Positions 1 through 11,959 of a DNA stretch of 64,000 nt are shown piece after piece (the first letter of the stretch is position 1; each line of letters opens with the position of its first letter). This DNA is from Phascolarctos cinereus (Eukaryota > Chordata > Mammalia > Diprotodontia > Phascolarctidae): contig NW_018344059.1 in NCBI RefSeq assembly GCF_002099425.1, forward strand, positions 7,762,001-7,826,000, read 5' to 3'. Below the pieces are notes generated by a model that was given only the letters and a program-made list of their open reading frames with translations, was not told where the DNA came from and searched no databases. The position numbers were made by a program, and so were the translations under genes.

Positions 1-199
1 GTATTTACTAATTTCCAAGGATTAAATGCTCACATTGAAAGACTATATATATGGGATAGTGTCAGGAAACTCCTGGGAACCAGAATCGCCCATAGTGAAT
101 GCTGGGGCAGGGAAGAATGGAGACAGATATGGAGGACACTTCTGTGTTCTCCAAATGCCAGGAAATAGGGGCTGGGCTTTTCTGGGGGATGTAGAAAGA

Positions 200-262
<63 letters not shown>

Positions 263-264
263 TT
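200..264. repeat. (TTTC)n microsatellite
   Basis: About 16 perfect CTTT units next to the tail of an L1 3' UTR fragment. Confidence 0.97.
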
Positions 265-425
265 TCAAGTCAATTTAATTTAATTACAATTTTTTTTTAG
301 TTTTCAACTTTCAGTTTTAAAAGATTTTGAGTTCTAATTTTTTTTCTCCCTTCCTCCCCTTCCCCCTCCCCAAGATGGTATGCAATCTGATATAGGCTAT
401 ACATGTACAATAGAAATACATTTCT
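262..425 (-). mobile_element. L1 3' UTR fragment, antisense
   Basis: 'ttcaactttcag…attttgagttctaatttt' followed by 'gcaatctgatatagg' and 'tacatgta' matches the 3' UTR block at 17425-17530. Confidence 0.75.
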
Positions 426-460
426 TAATCAGGTGCTGCATAGAGGCCTTTTGTTTTTGT

Positions 461-687
461 AGTTCAGTCATTTTCAGTCATGTCTGACTCCCCATGACCT
501 CTTTTCGGGGTTTTCTTGGAGAGGATATTGGAATGGTTTGCCATGTCCTTCTCCAGCTCATTTTACAGATGAGGAAACTGAGGCAAGCAGGGTTAAGCTA
601 TTAAGTATCTGAGATCATATTTGAACTCAGTTGTTCTCCTGAACTCCAGGCCCAGTACTCTATCCAATGACCACCTCTCTGCCCCCA
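461..687 (-). mobile_element. MAR1 CORE-SINE
   Basis: Reverse MAR1: 'cagtcatgtctgactcccca', 'ctccagctcattttacagat', 'gaggaaactgaggcaa', 'ttgaactcag'. Confidence 0.85.
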
Positions 688-699
688 AGCAGAGGCCTA

Positions 700-905
700 G
701 GCAGGATATGATAGCCCAGAGAGATCATAGTAAGGGAATCTTAGCAATCATTGAGCTCAACTGCTTCATTATATAGTTCAGAAAACTGAGGCTCGCACAC
801 ATGTGAAGTAGCTTATCTAAGGTCATAAAGGCAGTAAATAGTAAGTGACAAAGCTGGGATTTGAAACTACATCCTTTGACTCCAAATCCAGGCCTTGTTG
901 ACGTC
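700..905 (-). mobile_element. MIR SINE
   Basis: 'gaaaactgaggct', 'aaggtcataaaggcag' and 'agctgggatttgaaac', in reverse orientation. Confidence 0.7.
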
Positions 906-1148
906 CATACCAGCTTAAGGACCAACGTTGAGCTGCAGACCCCTCTCCTTATCCCATTAGCCTGTGGAGACAGGGGCTACCTCGAAGCATGAGGGAATAT
1001 GGGAAAAGGGGAAACAATTCAAGAAGGCAAGCCTGGGAAAGGGAGACGGTGTCTCAGGCCATGTCTTCCTTTGGAAGCCTCTGCCTCACTTATGCCAGGG
1101 ACCTTCATTTCCTTCAGAGTTTTGTGCTGCCAAGCTTCTCAGACTGGT

Positions 1149-1386
1149 TGCTGTTTTGTCATTTAGTTATGTCTGACTCTTTGTGACCCCATGGACTTGC
1201 CCATGGGATTTTCTTGGGATACCTTCTTCAGTGTGTCCATGTTTTACAGATAAGAAACTGAATCAAATAGGGGTTAAATGACTTGCCCAGGATCACATAG
1301 CTATTAAGTGCCTGAGGCTAAATTTGAACTCAGATCTTCCTGACTCCAGGCCCGGTGCTTTATCCACTACCTCATCTAGCTGCCCT
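1149..1386 (-). mobile_element. MAR1 CORE-SINE
   Basis: 'gtctgactctttgtgacccc', 'gggttaaatgacttgccc' and 'cctcatctagctgccc', in reverse orientation. Confidence 0.85.
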
Positions 1387-1424
1387 TGGTAGAGAGAGGA
1401 CTGGCCTGGAATGGGGATGGAAGG

Positions 1425-1687
1425 GAAAGGAATAAACATTTATATAGTGCCTGCTAGATGCCAGGCACAGGGTTAAGTGTGACAAATGTCTCATTTTGAT
1501 CCTCACAGCAACTCTGGGAGGTAGGTGCTGTTATTATCCTCATTTGACAGTTAAGATAACTGAGGCAAACTGAGGTTGAGTGACTTGCCCATTTTATAGC
1601 TAGTAAGTGTTTGAAGCCATATGTAAACCCAGATCTTCCTGACTCCAGGTTCAGTGCTCTGTACACCGCGCCCCCTAGTTGCCTCAA
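1425..1687 (-). mobile_element. THER1/MIR SINE
   Basis: 'gatcctcacagcaactctgg', 'tgaggttgagtgacttgccc' and 'cttcctgactccagg', in reverse orientation. Confidence 0.8.
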
Positions 1688-1689
1688 TG

Positions 1690-3735
1690 GATGGAGAGCT
1701 ACTGAAGAGGTACTGAGCTGAACAGGATACATTTCAGGGCAGACCGGAGTGTTTGATAAGATATCAATGTATCTGTGGAAGTAACTGAGTCCCAGAACAA
1801 AGGATAAGGTAGAGGGGCAAACTGTGGGGGCAGTGCTGATGTCCTTGCAAAGGGGGCTGGTTGATGCCAACCCCTAGGATTGTTGTAAAGAAAGGTTTCT
1901 GAGGGAGAAAAGTAGAGGGAGAATCTGGAGTTGACAGTGAGGAGCAAGTAGTATTTCTCCTTCTCCTGACCCAGTGTAGCAGGAGGCCTGAGAGAAAGAA
2001 CACATAATTCCAGAGAGTAGCCAAGGATGCGGTATCTTTCAAGTGGAGTCAGGCAGTGACCTGCTGGGATCTGGCTTACCTGGTGTCAAGAGCCAATTGT
2101 TAAATTTACCTCAGAAATCAGCAAATGCTACAAATCAGGGGTTAAGGGTTTTTTTTTTTGGTGGTTATTGTTGATTGTCTGGTCATAAGATAGAGATGGA
2201 GAAAATTCTAATAATTCAAGTTAAACTGAAAGTGTGTTCTAAGCACATTTTTTTAAAGAGAGCTCGTTGTTAAACATTTAATAGCATACTCCTGGATCCA
2301 AGTTTCTATAAGTGCAAGAAGATGTATTAGTATGTATAGTATAATATGAGGTCATGGCCTAAAGTGAAGGAAATTTTGTTCATGGTAGAATAGGGCTTCC
2401 AGAAGGTACTGAAAGGGGAAGGGACAGCAGGGTAGGACTGAGGTGGATGGGGATGAGGAATTAGGGCCTGGTAGCGTGGGAAGGGAATTTTTGCTTGGGC
2501 AGCCTGAGATACCAAATCACAGGGACTCAGAATGAGAAGAGACTCTGTGAATCTAAGACAGTGGCCACAGTTCCCTTGTGCCTTAGCTGCCCCAGGTGCC
2601 AGAATTCCTAGTTAAAACTCTGGATAAAGGATAGAGGTCAGGGGTAAGGGTTAAAATTTAAGCAAAATTGTTACATTGCTGTTAGGAAGGCTTATCTTTT
2701 ATCTTGTCCATTATACTCCAAAGTACACTGACCCCTTGTTTTCTTTCCTTCCATGTTTATTTGAAATCTGTTCTCAGAGGATTCTCATTCATTGAGGTTC
2801 AAATAACTGGAAATAACTTGTGTGACCCCCCCAAGTGGATTTTTAATCAAAATCAAACAATCAATTGACAATCAATCAATAAAAATCCAAGCTAAAGAGA
2901 TGAACCTGTAAAAATGAAATTGCAAGTGCTTCACTCAGTGATCTCTAACACGCCTTCTAAGTCTACAAGTCTATGATTCTATCCTCAGGCAAAATGTGGT
3001 CAATATTTAACCAGCAAAAGAAAGAAGTTGGTGTCCTGATCCATAGAAAGAAAAAGGGGGATGGTTCTCCCTTTTAGAACTTGGCATCCTAAATTTGGTG
3101 TGGGACAAAAAATAAAACAAAAAAATACTGTTACTACTGATAATATGGATGCCACGTATGTACCTATGCCCTTCAGCCAAAGGTATCGTATCTCTTTGTG
3201 TAATGCTAGTCAAAATTAACTTGGAGATAGCCCAATACCACTCTGGAATCATTCCAATTAACCAAGGAAGTCAGAACTAGGTTAGTGCTTAAAGTCCCAT
3301 TAAGGAAGAAGGAGGAGACTGTTCTATGGAGAATAATGAAGCCTCTCACTGTCTGATGGGATCTTCTTGTCTACATATAGACCTGAATATTTGAGGTGGA
3401 AGGGTCCCTAGACTGGCTTTAGTCAAACTTCGTCATCTTTCAGAGGAGAAATCTGTGTTTTAGAGAGACAAAATAATTTGCCCAAGTTTGGAAAAAGAGT
3501 TATTGAAAGAGCTGGAACTAGAAAGACCAGTGCAATGATTTTCCTCCAGAACTGTTTTGCAGAAAGGATCCTCAAAAGAAAACAACCACCCAGCTAAACT
3601 TAGATAAGGAAATTAAAGCTCATGAGGTTATGTTACTGTCTAAACTATACCAACTGTTATTTAAATTTTTGATTATGGCTCAGAATGAAAATAATGTAAT
3701 CAGAGTTAGAAGAGGCTTGAGAAAGAGTTCATCTA
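1690..3735. other. Intergenic, no gene seen
   Basis: Mostly unique-looking sequence with a MIR-like piece at about 3380-3560. The open frames here lack any family resemblance. Confidence 0.5.
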
Positions 3736-3965
3736 GTCCAGGTATACAGCCTGAGGTCTGTATAGTTGTTTTTTAAAAAACAAAAAGCAAAAACAAAAAC
3801 AAACTTGGATAACTATGTTCCGACAGAATTGATTTTCTTTGTAATCTTAGTATTTTACTTTATGCATTTAAATATGTTGTTCTGAGAAAGGGCCTATAAT
3901 TTTCACCAAACTGCCAAAGGAGTCCATGACACAAAAAGGGTTAAAAAGTCCTGATCTAGGCCAAC
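3736..3965. mobile_element. hAT-like non-autonomous relic, copy 1
   Basis: Shares 'ttctttgtaatctta', 'cattta…ttattctgagaaag', 'caccaaactgccaaagg' and 'ccatgacacaaaaa' with 6497-6710 and 38483-38690. It is degraded, and its left end carries an A-rich insertion. Confidence 0.55.
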
Positions 3966-5037
3966 CTCTATTCAAATCATAAGTTGTTTACAATGTCCTT
4001 GATGAATGGTCATCCGTTTTCTGCTTAAATACCTTCACTAAAGAAGAACTCATTATTTCCCAAGGCACGCTATTTCATTTCGGGGTTTCCTGTATATAAA
4101 CTTATTTTAATGTTGAATTGAAATTTGCCCTCACGTAAAAGGGGAGGGAGCCAAAATGCTCCCTTCACTCTCTTTTGGGACTAGGCCTAAATTTGGAAGT
4201 CTTGTCCACCAAGAAAGTACTGACTGGCATTGGAGATAATATATTTTCAAGCATCGCAGGTATTAGCAATGTATGGCTCATGATGAATGACACAAGTGCT
4301 TCTTGTAACTCACCCACTGCTCTACCATCTACCTCTGATTTTTTTCTCTCCCTCCACTTTCTTTTCACATTTCTTGTTTCTGTTTTTTTTTCTTTCTATT
4401 CTCTTGCTTCCTTTTTTTTTTGCCTCTTTGTTTCCCTCTCTTAGTGCTTATGTTCATTTGTACTATCCACAGACTTAGTCCCCAAAAGCAATCACTGGCC
4501 TCTGGTATATGACAGCCAATGGTGTATTTTCATAGCCCAAAGGACATTTCTCTTCATTATTCTTGTTCTCTGAAGATCCTGGAATGGTCACTTCATGCTA
4601 TCCAAGGTAACCGTGGATTGAAACCCACTTGGTGGAATACCCTAAAATGTTGTTATTTTCCTCATTAATATAGATTGGCCAAGGGTTGGGGGCCTCCTTC
4701 TACCAAGTTTCACCTTGATCTTGTATACATTTGTATATCAGATGTGGTGGCTTAGTTTTTTTTTTTTCTGGTGCTATGACTTTGGATACTGACCTATGAA
4801 CCCAATACCCATGTTGTTCTAGTGTTGTCATTCATGAAGAGAGGAATCTGGGTTGAGTTCAAGGAATTGGTTAGCCCATAGTGGTTCAGTGAACTTGACT
4901 CCATAGTACCTCCTATGGTTCTGAGCACTTTTTGTACATCTAAGATACCAGGTTATTACCTGATAATAAGAGAAGCGGGACTTCTCCCTGTCTTGATGAG
5001 ATTAAAAATGGACTCTAAATGCACTTAGATTGTTTGG
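3966..5037. other. Intergenic, no gene seen
   Basis: Contains a pyrimidine-rich low-complexity stretch at about 4338-4440. No coding signal. Confidence 0.5.
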
Positions 5038-5266
5038 CATACTTTATTACTTGCAAAATCTACAAACATTCTTTCATTTTGCCTCAAGACAATCCTGGGA
5101 GGTGGGTGTTATTCCCTCCTTTTTGCAGATGAGGAAACTGAGGCAGACAGAGATTAAATGACTTGCTCAGGGTCATACAGCTGGTAAGTGTTGGAGGCTG
5201 GATATGAACTCAGGTCTTCCTGACTCTAGGTCCAGCACACTATCCATTGGGCTACTTAGCCTACAC
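5038..5266 (-). mobile_element. THER1 SINE
   Basis: 'gcagatgaggaaactgaggc', 'gacttgctcagggtcataca' and 'tgaactcaggtcttcctgac', in reverse orientation. Confidence 0.85.
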
Positions 5267-6315
5267 ACTTTTTTCTTTTGGCCTCTTTCGTTTCTTGCCG
5301 TAAATTGCTCAACCTTCCTTACAGGTCATAAGATCAAAAGAGATGATGTATGTAAGTCACTTTGTAAGCCACAAAGTAGTACATAAACATCAGATCTACT
5401 GTCCTTATTTTTATTCCAACATCTAATTGGAGAAAATGTATCTCCATAGACCTCACGGTCACTTTTCCCTTGTGTCTGTGTTTTGAGGTCACCTTCTTGT
5501 CTAGTTTCCCCTAATATTTTTCCCTTTAACCCCAATAGAACCTTTTTGCCCTCCTCTTCCAAGTTTTTGCTGTAACTGAAAAGAAGGTGTAATTTTAATT
5601 CTTAGGTTTCCTCTAACTGAATCATGAGGCTATTTGTCAAATAAAATGTGACTCCTATCCCAAATTATACTTCTATATATTTTTGCTGATGAAATGAGAT
5701 TCAGATCCATTCCAAAGATAATTGTTTTATGTTCATTTTGTTGAAATTGTTTTATTGATCAATGAAATTTTCCTTTAATTGGCCTGCCCTTTCCTTTAAT
5801 ATTTTTGACAGAAATAGAATAACTTACTATTTCATGCCACTTCTATGAGAAAGTTCAAATAAATACAGGAGAATGTCAAAGGTCTCTATTGCCACCCCAA
5901 CCCCCTTCTGAAAATGCAGTTACCAATGTTTCAGATTAACACCCAGAGGCCACCGAAACCGTCTGTGTCCTCCGCAATTACAAAAATAACAAGTTGAATA
6001 TTTCAAGTTAAAAAAAGTAAAAAAAAAGAATAACTTACAGTAGATTCCAAAGGAGCTTCCTGTTCTTACCAGGGCTATATCTGCTAGTCCCTTACTTATG
6101 CTGTTAAATGATATTATGAAACAGATTAAACCCAAGTTAATATTAACTCAAGCAGGATGGGATGATGCTGTAGCAGGCAAAAGTAAATCCTGGGCCTTTT
6201 CTTGCTTACAGGTATATGAACAGTAAAGATTAATACCAACTAAAATCTAGAGTTGGGGAGAAGAATTAGCCGTCATGCATTATATTTGTGTTGGTATTGG
6301 GAGGCATAATCATAT
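5267..6315. other. Intergenic, no gene seen
   Basis: Unique-looking A/T-rich DNA. Open frames at 5326-5562 and 5920-6135 show no recognisable domain. Confidence 0.5.
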
Positions 6316-6490
6316 AGTGAGATCACAGGTCAGAAGATTTAGAGCTGGAAAGGACGTTAGGTGGGGAAACTGCATCCCAGAGAGGGTTAAGTTATATTTC
6401 CAAGGTCACAGGAGGAATAAATAGCAGAGCCAGGTGTCCAGCCCAAGTCTTCTGATTCTAATATCAGTACTCTTCACTGTACCACACTGT
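6316..6490 (-). mobile_element. MIR SINE
   Basis: 'agagggttaagttatatttcc', 'aaggtcacaggagg' and 'cttctgattctaa', in reverse orientation. Confidence 0.7.
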
Positions 6491-6496
6491 TTTTAT

Positions 6497-6710
6497 AAAG
6501 TTAAGTAAGACTTCAGGGCAGTGGTTCTTCAATTGGGATCTGTGAACTTGTTTTAAAAAATATTGTCATCACTGTGTTTCAATATAATTGGTTTCTTTTA
6601 TAATCTTACGTTATGTATTTTAAAACATTATTCTGAAAAAGGCTCTGTAGGCTTCACCAGGTTGCCAAAGGGGACCATGATATAAAAAATGTTTAAAAAT
6701 CATGTTTTCT
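6497..6710. mobile_element. hAT-like non-autonomous relic, copy 2
   Basis: Starts 'cagtggttcttcaattggg' and contains 'tttcaatataattggtttc', 'ttattctgaaaaagg' and 'caccaggttgccaaagg', the blocks shared by the other two copies. Confidence 0.65.
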
Positions 6711-6756
6711 ACCTTGATATCAAGCCACAAAGGAAAGGATGGTTCTTGCTATGAAA

Positions 6757-6935
6757 TTCAATCAGTTGGTCATTTTTTTAGTCTTTTCTGACTCTTCATG
6801 ACCCCATTTGGGGTTTTCTTGGCAAAGATAGTAGAGTGGTTTGCCATTTCCTCCTCCAGCTCATTTTACAGAGGAGGAAACTGAGACAAACTGGGTTAAG
6901 AGACTTGCCCAGGGTCACAGAGCTAGAAAGATTTG
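6757..6935 (-). mobile_element. MAR1 CORE-SINE (partial)
   Basis: 'gactcttcatgaccccattt', 'ctccagctcattttacagag' and 'gacttgcccagggtcacaga', in reverse orientation. Confidence 0.8.
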
Positions 6936-8204
6936 AATTGAATTGAATTGAAACCAGATTTGAGTTTGAATTCAGAAAGGTGAGTCTTCAGCCTGTTTTC
7001 CCTTATGATCACTAATGGTTTTTAATTAAAACTGAGCAAAGTATTTAAACAGATGGTTAATCTTTTCCTCTAGAAATATAAGTAAGACCCAAATTAATGA
7101 TCTTACTAATTGTTCTTCTCTGTTTCCATTAGGGCATGGATAAATTAATCTGTTCATTTTTTTTAACCCAGTGAACCTATGTCTCTACACCAACAGTTGA
7201 TGACACCATACTGGGGGTGAGGAAGGGGAGAGAAAACAGGAAGCAAGGGAGGGCAAGGAGTTACCAGTATTACTCCATCTATGCTTTTACTTTGTATTTA
7301 CTTTGCTTTTCTACTTTCCTTGACTGTAGTTCTTCTGAATTCACAGCGGATGGCACTCTTTTTCTTTATGGCAATCTCCTCTGCCTTACTCTGGTTTCTT
7401 CTTGCCCTTCTAGTCTGGTGGTGTTCCAGTAAGGTCACCTCTTAGCTGAAGGTGGGGAAAGTTCCAAGAGTTCTTTTGTCTAAGAATATGGTTTGGAGGA
7501 TGAAGAAAGGAAACTGAATTTTGAAGAGTTTGTGACCTGGCTTCTAGTCCTATCTTTACTATTTGTGTTAAGCTGTATAATCTTGAGCAAATTATTTCTC
7601 TTCCCTTGACTTTAGTTTCTTGATTTGTATAATAAAGGGTTTGAACTAAATTATTTATAAGATCTCTTTCAGCTGAAAGTTCTATAATTTTATGACTCAT
7701 CCTGGGTCACATAGTAGAGATAGTGGTTGCTACCACATAGTGACTGAAGTAGAATACAAACTCTCAACGTAAGTCCAAGGCTCGTTTGACTATGCTGCCT
7801 CCCTAGTGTCTATAATTTCTAATAACATAATCCACAATGAAAGCTGTAAGAATTATCTCACTTTTTTTCGTAGCTTCCCTGAAGGAATAAAGTTACATTT
7901 ACTTTAAAATCATTGTATAGCATAGTATTTTCCTCTTCAGTGGTGGAATGTTGTTATATTACCTAGTGGGATAGTTGGGGATGGGGGGAGGGAGAGAGGA
8001 TGACCACTTACTAATTATATGACATTGGGATAATTAACTTCATGTTTTTGGGCTTCACTTTCCTTATCTGAAAAATTGAAAGAATTGGAGTAGATGATTT
8101 GAAGCTTCCATCTAACTATAATATTCTATTATCTGAGGACAGGAAGTTGCAGAGCACAGACAAATAGGGGAGTGAACAGACTTCTCACTGTCTCATACCA
8201 CTTT
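6936..8204. other. Intergenic with MIR pieces
   Basis: MIR-like sense pieces at about 7530-7690 and 8010-8130 and an antisense piece at about 7700-7800. No gene seen. Confidence 0.5.
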
Positions 8205-9765
8205 AGAAGCACTGAAAGCTTACAGGCTCCCAGACTGAGTGGTAAATGCAGCAGAAGGATGTGAAAGATAGAAATTCAGGTCAGAAACCCTCCACACCCC
8301 TCCCCCTCGAGGTGAGCAGAGGTCAAAACTACCATAAAGTACAAAATCAAGAAGTAGGCTTGAAAAATGAACAAATCAAAAAAGAACCTGGCTATAAAAA
8401 AAACTAATATAGTGACAGGGAAGGTCAAGAAAAAAAAAAGAAAGCCAAACAAACCCACAAAAGACAATGATTTGGAAACACCTAAAAGTAAAGCCTCAAA
8501 GAAATATGCAGATTGGACACAAGCCCAACAGGAATTCCTAGAAGAGCTTAAAAAAGAGCAAACAACTTTATAAAAATCAAACAAGAATGGTAGAGAAAAA
8601 TTTGGAAAAGAAATGAGAGCTAGGCAAGAAAATTATGAAAAGAGAATTAACAGCTTGGTAAAAGAGGTACAAAAATACTGAAGAAAAACACTCCTTAAAA
8701 TCAAAATTGGCCTAATAGTAAAAGAGGTACAAAACATAATTGAAGAAAATGATTTTTAAAAAATTAGAGTGAGCCAAGTAGAATATAATGACTCCATGAG
8801 ACAGCAAGAAACAATAAATCAAAGTCAAAAAATGAAAAAAGGAAGAAAATGTGAAATATCTCATAGGAAAAATAATCAATCAAGAAAAAATATTGGGAAG
8901 AGATTTTTTTATTTTTTTATTTTTTTTTGAATTTTATTTTTAAAATTTTTTTGGGGGGAGAGATAATTTAAGGATCATTGGGCTACTTGAAAGTCATGAA
9001 TAAAAAAGGAGCCAAGATATCATCTTTCCAGAAATTATAAAGGAAAACTGCCTAGAGCCAGAGGGTAAAGTAAAAATTAAAAGAACCCACTTGTCATTTC
9101 CTAAAAAAAAAAGAATCTTAAAATGATAACTCCCAGAACATTATAATGAAAATGTAGCATTCCTGGGTCAAAAAGAAGATATTGCAAGCGTCTAGAAACA
9201 AAATAATTCAAATACCATGAAGCTATCAGAATCACACATGATTTAGCAGCTACCACTTGGAATATGATATTCTGGAAGGCAAAGGGGGCTAGGATTACAA
9301 CCAAGAAAGACTTAGTTACTTTGATTAAAGCAATTAGCTACTTATCCACCTCTAGGTAAGGAACTGATAGACTTAGAGTGCAGATTGAAGCATCCCCCCA
9401 TTTCTTTCTTTTCCTTGTATTTATTTTTTCCTTGTTTGTTTTTGGGTTTTTTTGGTGAGACAATTGGGGTTAAGTGACTTCCCTAGAGTCACACAGCTAG
9501 TGAGTGTTATGTATCTGAGGCCAAATTTGAACTCCTGGAGTCCTCCTGACTCCAGGGCCGGTGCTCTATCACCACCTCCCTGCCCCTCCTTTTTTTTTTT
9601 CTTCCTGGACATGGCTAGTGCAGAAACTTGTTTTGTATGACTATACATATTTGTAATGGTTTTTGTATTTCTCGCCTTCTCAGTGGATGGGTGAGAGAGG
9701 AAAGAGAAAATTTGGAACTGAAAATAAAATTAAGGAAGGGAAAACAGAGGAAAAAAAATAACCCT
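8205..9765 (+). mobile_element. HAL1-like element (L1 ORF1 joined to a 3' UTR, no ORF2)
   Basis: Its 68-residue frame 8367-8573 is an L1 ORF1 N-terminus ('YADWTQAQQEFLEELKKEQ'). Coiled-coil and nucleic-acid-binding-domain sequence follows with stops to about 9300 ('WNMIFWKAKGARITTKKDL'), then an L1-type 3' UTR and tail. No endonuclease or RT sequence lies between, which is the half-L1 structure. A tRNA-type SINE is inserted at 9448-9590. Confidence 0.75.
9448..9590 (-). mobile_element. tRNA-derived SINE (WSINE-like)
   Basis: 'attggggttaagtgacttcc', 'caaatttgaactcc' and 'ccagggccggtgctctat' in reverse orientation, inside the 3' UTR of the HAL1-like element. Confidence 0.8.
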
Positions 9766-10040
9766 AATAGCTGGACTCTTTGGACCTATTAAACACTAGG
9801 TTACTGGCCTCATTTGCTTTTTGTATATTGCATACCCAATTTTCATTTATCATACTCTAATCCTCATCCAGAATTAAATTGTTTTGATGACTACAGCTTG
9901 GTAGTATAATTTGAGATTTGGTGCTGCTAGGCAGTTGCTTTTCTTAATATTTTTGACTTTTTGTTTCCTTCAAATGAATTTTGTTTTTTCCCTAGCTTTA
10001 TATAATAATTATTTGGTAGTTTGATTGGTAGCTCAAATCC
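9766..10040 (-). mobile_element. L1 ORF2 fragment, antisense
   Basis: Colinear with 18820-19090 of the large L1 ('aattgttttgatgactac', 'ggtgctgctagg', 'tttggtagtttgattgg'). Confidence 0.75.
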
Positions 10041-11169
10041 AGGCTCAGGTCTGCCTAGACAGGATCTATGCTTTAGATGCCATCTGCTTAGGGTCACTTG
10101 GAGAAATACTACATGCTCACAACCTTATGGAAGCCATGGCTGAAGTTAGGAGGCAGCCTCCTCTCCCCCTGTGACTCTTGGGAAGCAGCTCAAAACAATC
10201 CTGACACGATTCACAGACAGAAAGAGAGAAGCAGAGGGATGGATTGCTCCTTTTCGTACATTGACTAAGTAACTAGCTTTTCTGCCTCCTCAATCAATAA
10301 AGAGATTTGTCTTCTCGGAGTACGAGTCTTTTAACCTTGGCTCACACAGCTGGAAACCAGCTCCAAAATTCCCTTGTGTTTGATTCAAATCAGAAAGGCC
10401 AATTCTAAGCATGCTCCATGGAAAGACCCCTACAGGCCAATTCAATCTTGCTCTACTAGTAAAGATACAAACCTGCATGTTTGAAACAATAGGCTACTTA
10501 CTCTCTTCCTCCAGTTCACTCTCTTCCCTGTGAACTGTATTCTCCCACTCCTAGCTCCTTCCTCCTTGGCTTCCTGTTTCTGTCCCCTGAGCAGCCAACT
10601 GCTCCCTTGATGAGGCTGCAGAAGGCTGTGTCCCTCTGTACAAAATTTAGATATTTTGCTATACTTAGTATAGTCTCGGTTAGGAATCATAACTGTTTCA
10701 GCAGTTTGTTGAATCCCCATCCACTGATGTTATCTCCTTCAAGAAGAGAAATCCCTTATATAAGGGATCACTTTTTGATTCCCCCACTGGGCCTTACAGG
10801 CAACATCACACTTATCATGTAATATTGCGTATTTAGTCTCTATGTTTCTGTCTTATTCCTCTACTAAAATTTAAACTCCATGAAATCAAGAACTGTGTCT
10901 TAATTTTGTGTCTGCCTTAGCTCCTCAGTGTTCTCTACACTAAGTAGTTGCTTAATGGTTTTTGATTGAGTAATCCATATTTGTTCAATGAATGACAGTC
11001 CTCTGTGGGATTTTGATAAATATGAAGGAAAGTTCCAGCTTTAATATAGACCTTGGCAATGCAGTAATTTATGCCCCTCCCTGAATGGTGCCATATCCAG
11101 GTCACTCTATGGGAGAAGCAGAGGGAAACTAAGAGAGTCGCATTTGAATTTCACTCTGAGATGCTTCTT
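10041..11169. other. Spacer between the duplicated blocks
   Basis: It holds an L2 3' end at 10850-10985 ('cttaattttgtgtctgcc', 'ttgcttaatggtttttgatt') and an unidentified stretch at 10041-10440 with an AATAAA near 10296. No host gene was seen. Confidence 0.45.
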
Positions 11170-11478
11170 TTCCTTGTTTTTTTTTCACCCCGGCATGGTT
11201 AATGTGGAAATTTGTTTTGTGTTACTATACGTATTTGTAACGAATTTTGTATTTCTTGCCTTCTTAGGGGAAGGGAGGAGGGAAAAAATTTAAAACTGGA
11301 AACAAAATAAAATTGAATAATTAAAAAAGGGTAGCAAAAAAATAACCCCAATAGCTGGAATCTTTGGTCTTATCAAATACTAGGTTACTGGGCTCATTTG
11401 CTTTTGCATATTATATACCTGTTCTGTTCATCAAACACTCTAATCCTTATCCAATACCAAATTGTTTTGATGACTATA
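11170..11478. repeat. Second copy of the L1-tail plus antisense-L1 block
   Basis: It repeats 9600-9905 at about 80% identity by eye, across the same junction between an L1-type 3' tail and an antisense ORF2 piece ('taaccccaatagctgg'). The ERV LTR starts immediately after it. Confidence 0.75.
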
Positions 11479-11938
11479 GGTTAGAAAATGATTTTATTGC
11501 TATTACCCTCACTCCACTCTTCCCCCCCTCCACCCCTCCAGCCTATAATAGCCTCTTGCAGGAATGGTACTGTTAGGGTTAATTTTCTTATTACCTTTTT
11601 TTATATTTCTACATCCTTCCATTTCCCCCTCCTTATCAGGTAATTTAGAAAGTACTTTCATTTTACTGGTGCTATAGACAACAGGGCAGCCTTTCACTGG
11701 TATTATTCTGGCACTTTGTCTCAAATGATATAAGATCAAACCCTGAGGGTCTCAGAGTCTTCACCTAGAATGTGAAAACGACTTCCTGTATGCTGCCCAC
11801 TCTGGACATGGAGGCCAAATGCTGAGAATGTCCCAGCTGGAAACAGTTTTTCTCCTTCCCTTGGGAGTAGCAATAAAGTGTTTTAAAGGCATTTCTGACT
11901 GGGATGACACTTTTCATCTGGACTCCCTTATACTATGA
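11479..11938 (+). repeat. 5' LTR of the ERV-L-like fossil
   Basis: It aligns by eye over its length with 24602-25033, best at 'caggtaatttagaaa' and 'ctttcattttactgg'. A poly(A) signal AATAAA lies at 11872-11877. The start is set where similarity to the other LTR begins; the right edge is uncertain by about 10 bases. Confidence 0.75.
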
Positions 11939-11940
11939 AT

Positions 11941-11957
11941 TGGTGTCAAAAGTGGGA
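11941..11957 (+). promoter_or_regulatory. Primer-binding site, tRNA-Leu type
   Basis: TGGTGTCAAAAGTGGGA differs at two positions from the complement of the mammalian tRNA-Leu 3' end (TGGTGTCAGGAGTGGGA). It lies directly after the 5' LTR, as expected. Confidence 0.7.
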
Positions 11958-11959
11958 GA

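Noticed and set aside
26-283. Frames ending in Phe-Leu-Ser repeats or starting with Lys-Glu-Arg repeats
   Set aside because: Translations of the (TTTC)n microsatellite.
8367-8573. Lysine-rich 68-residue protein
   Set aside because: It is the N-terminus of L1 ORF1, followed by stops in the rest of ORF1.
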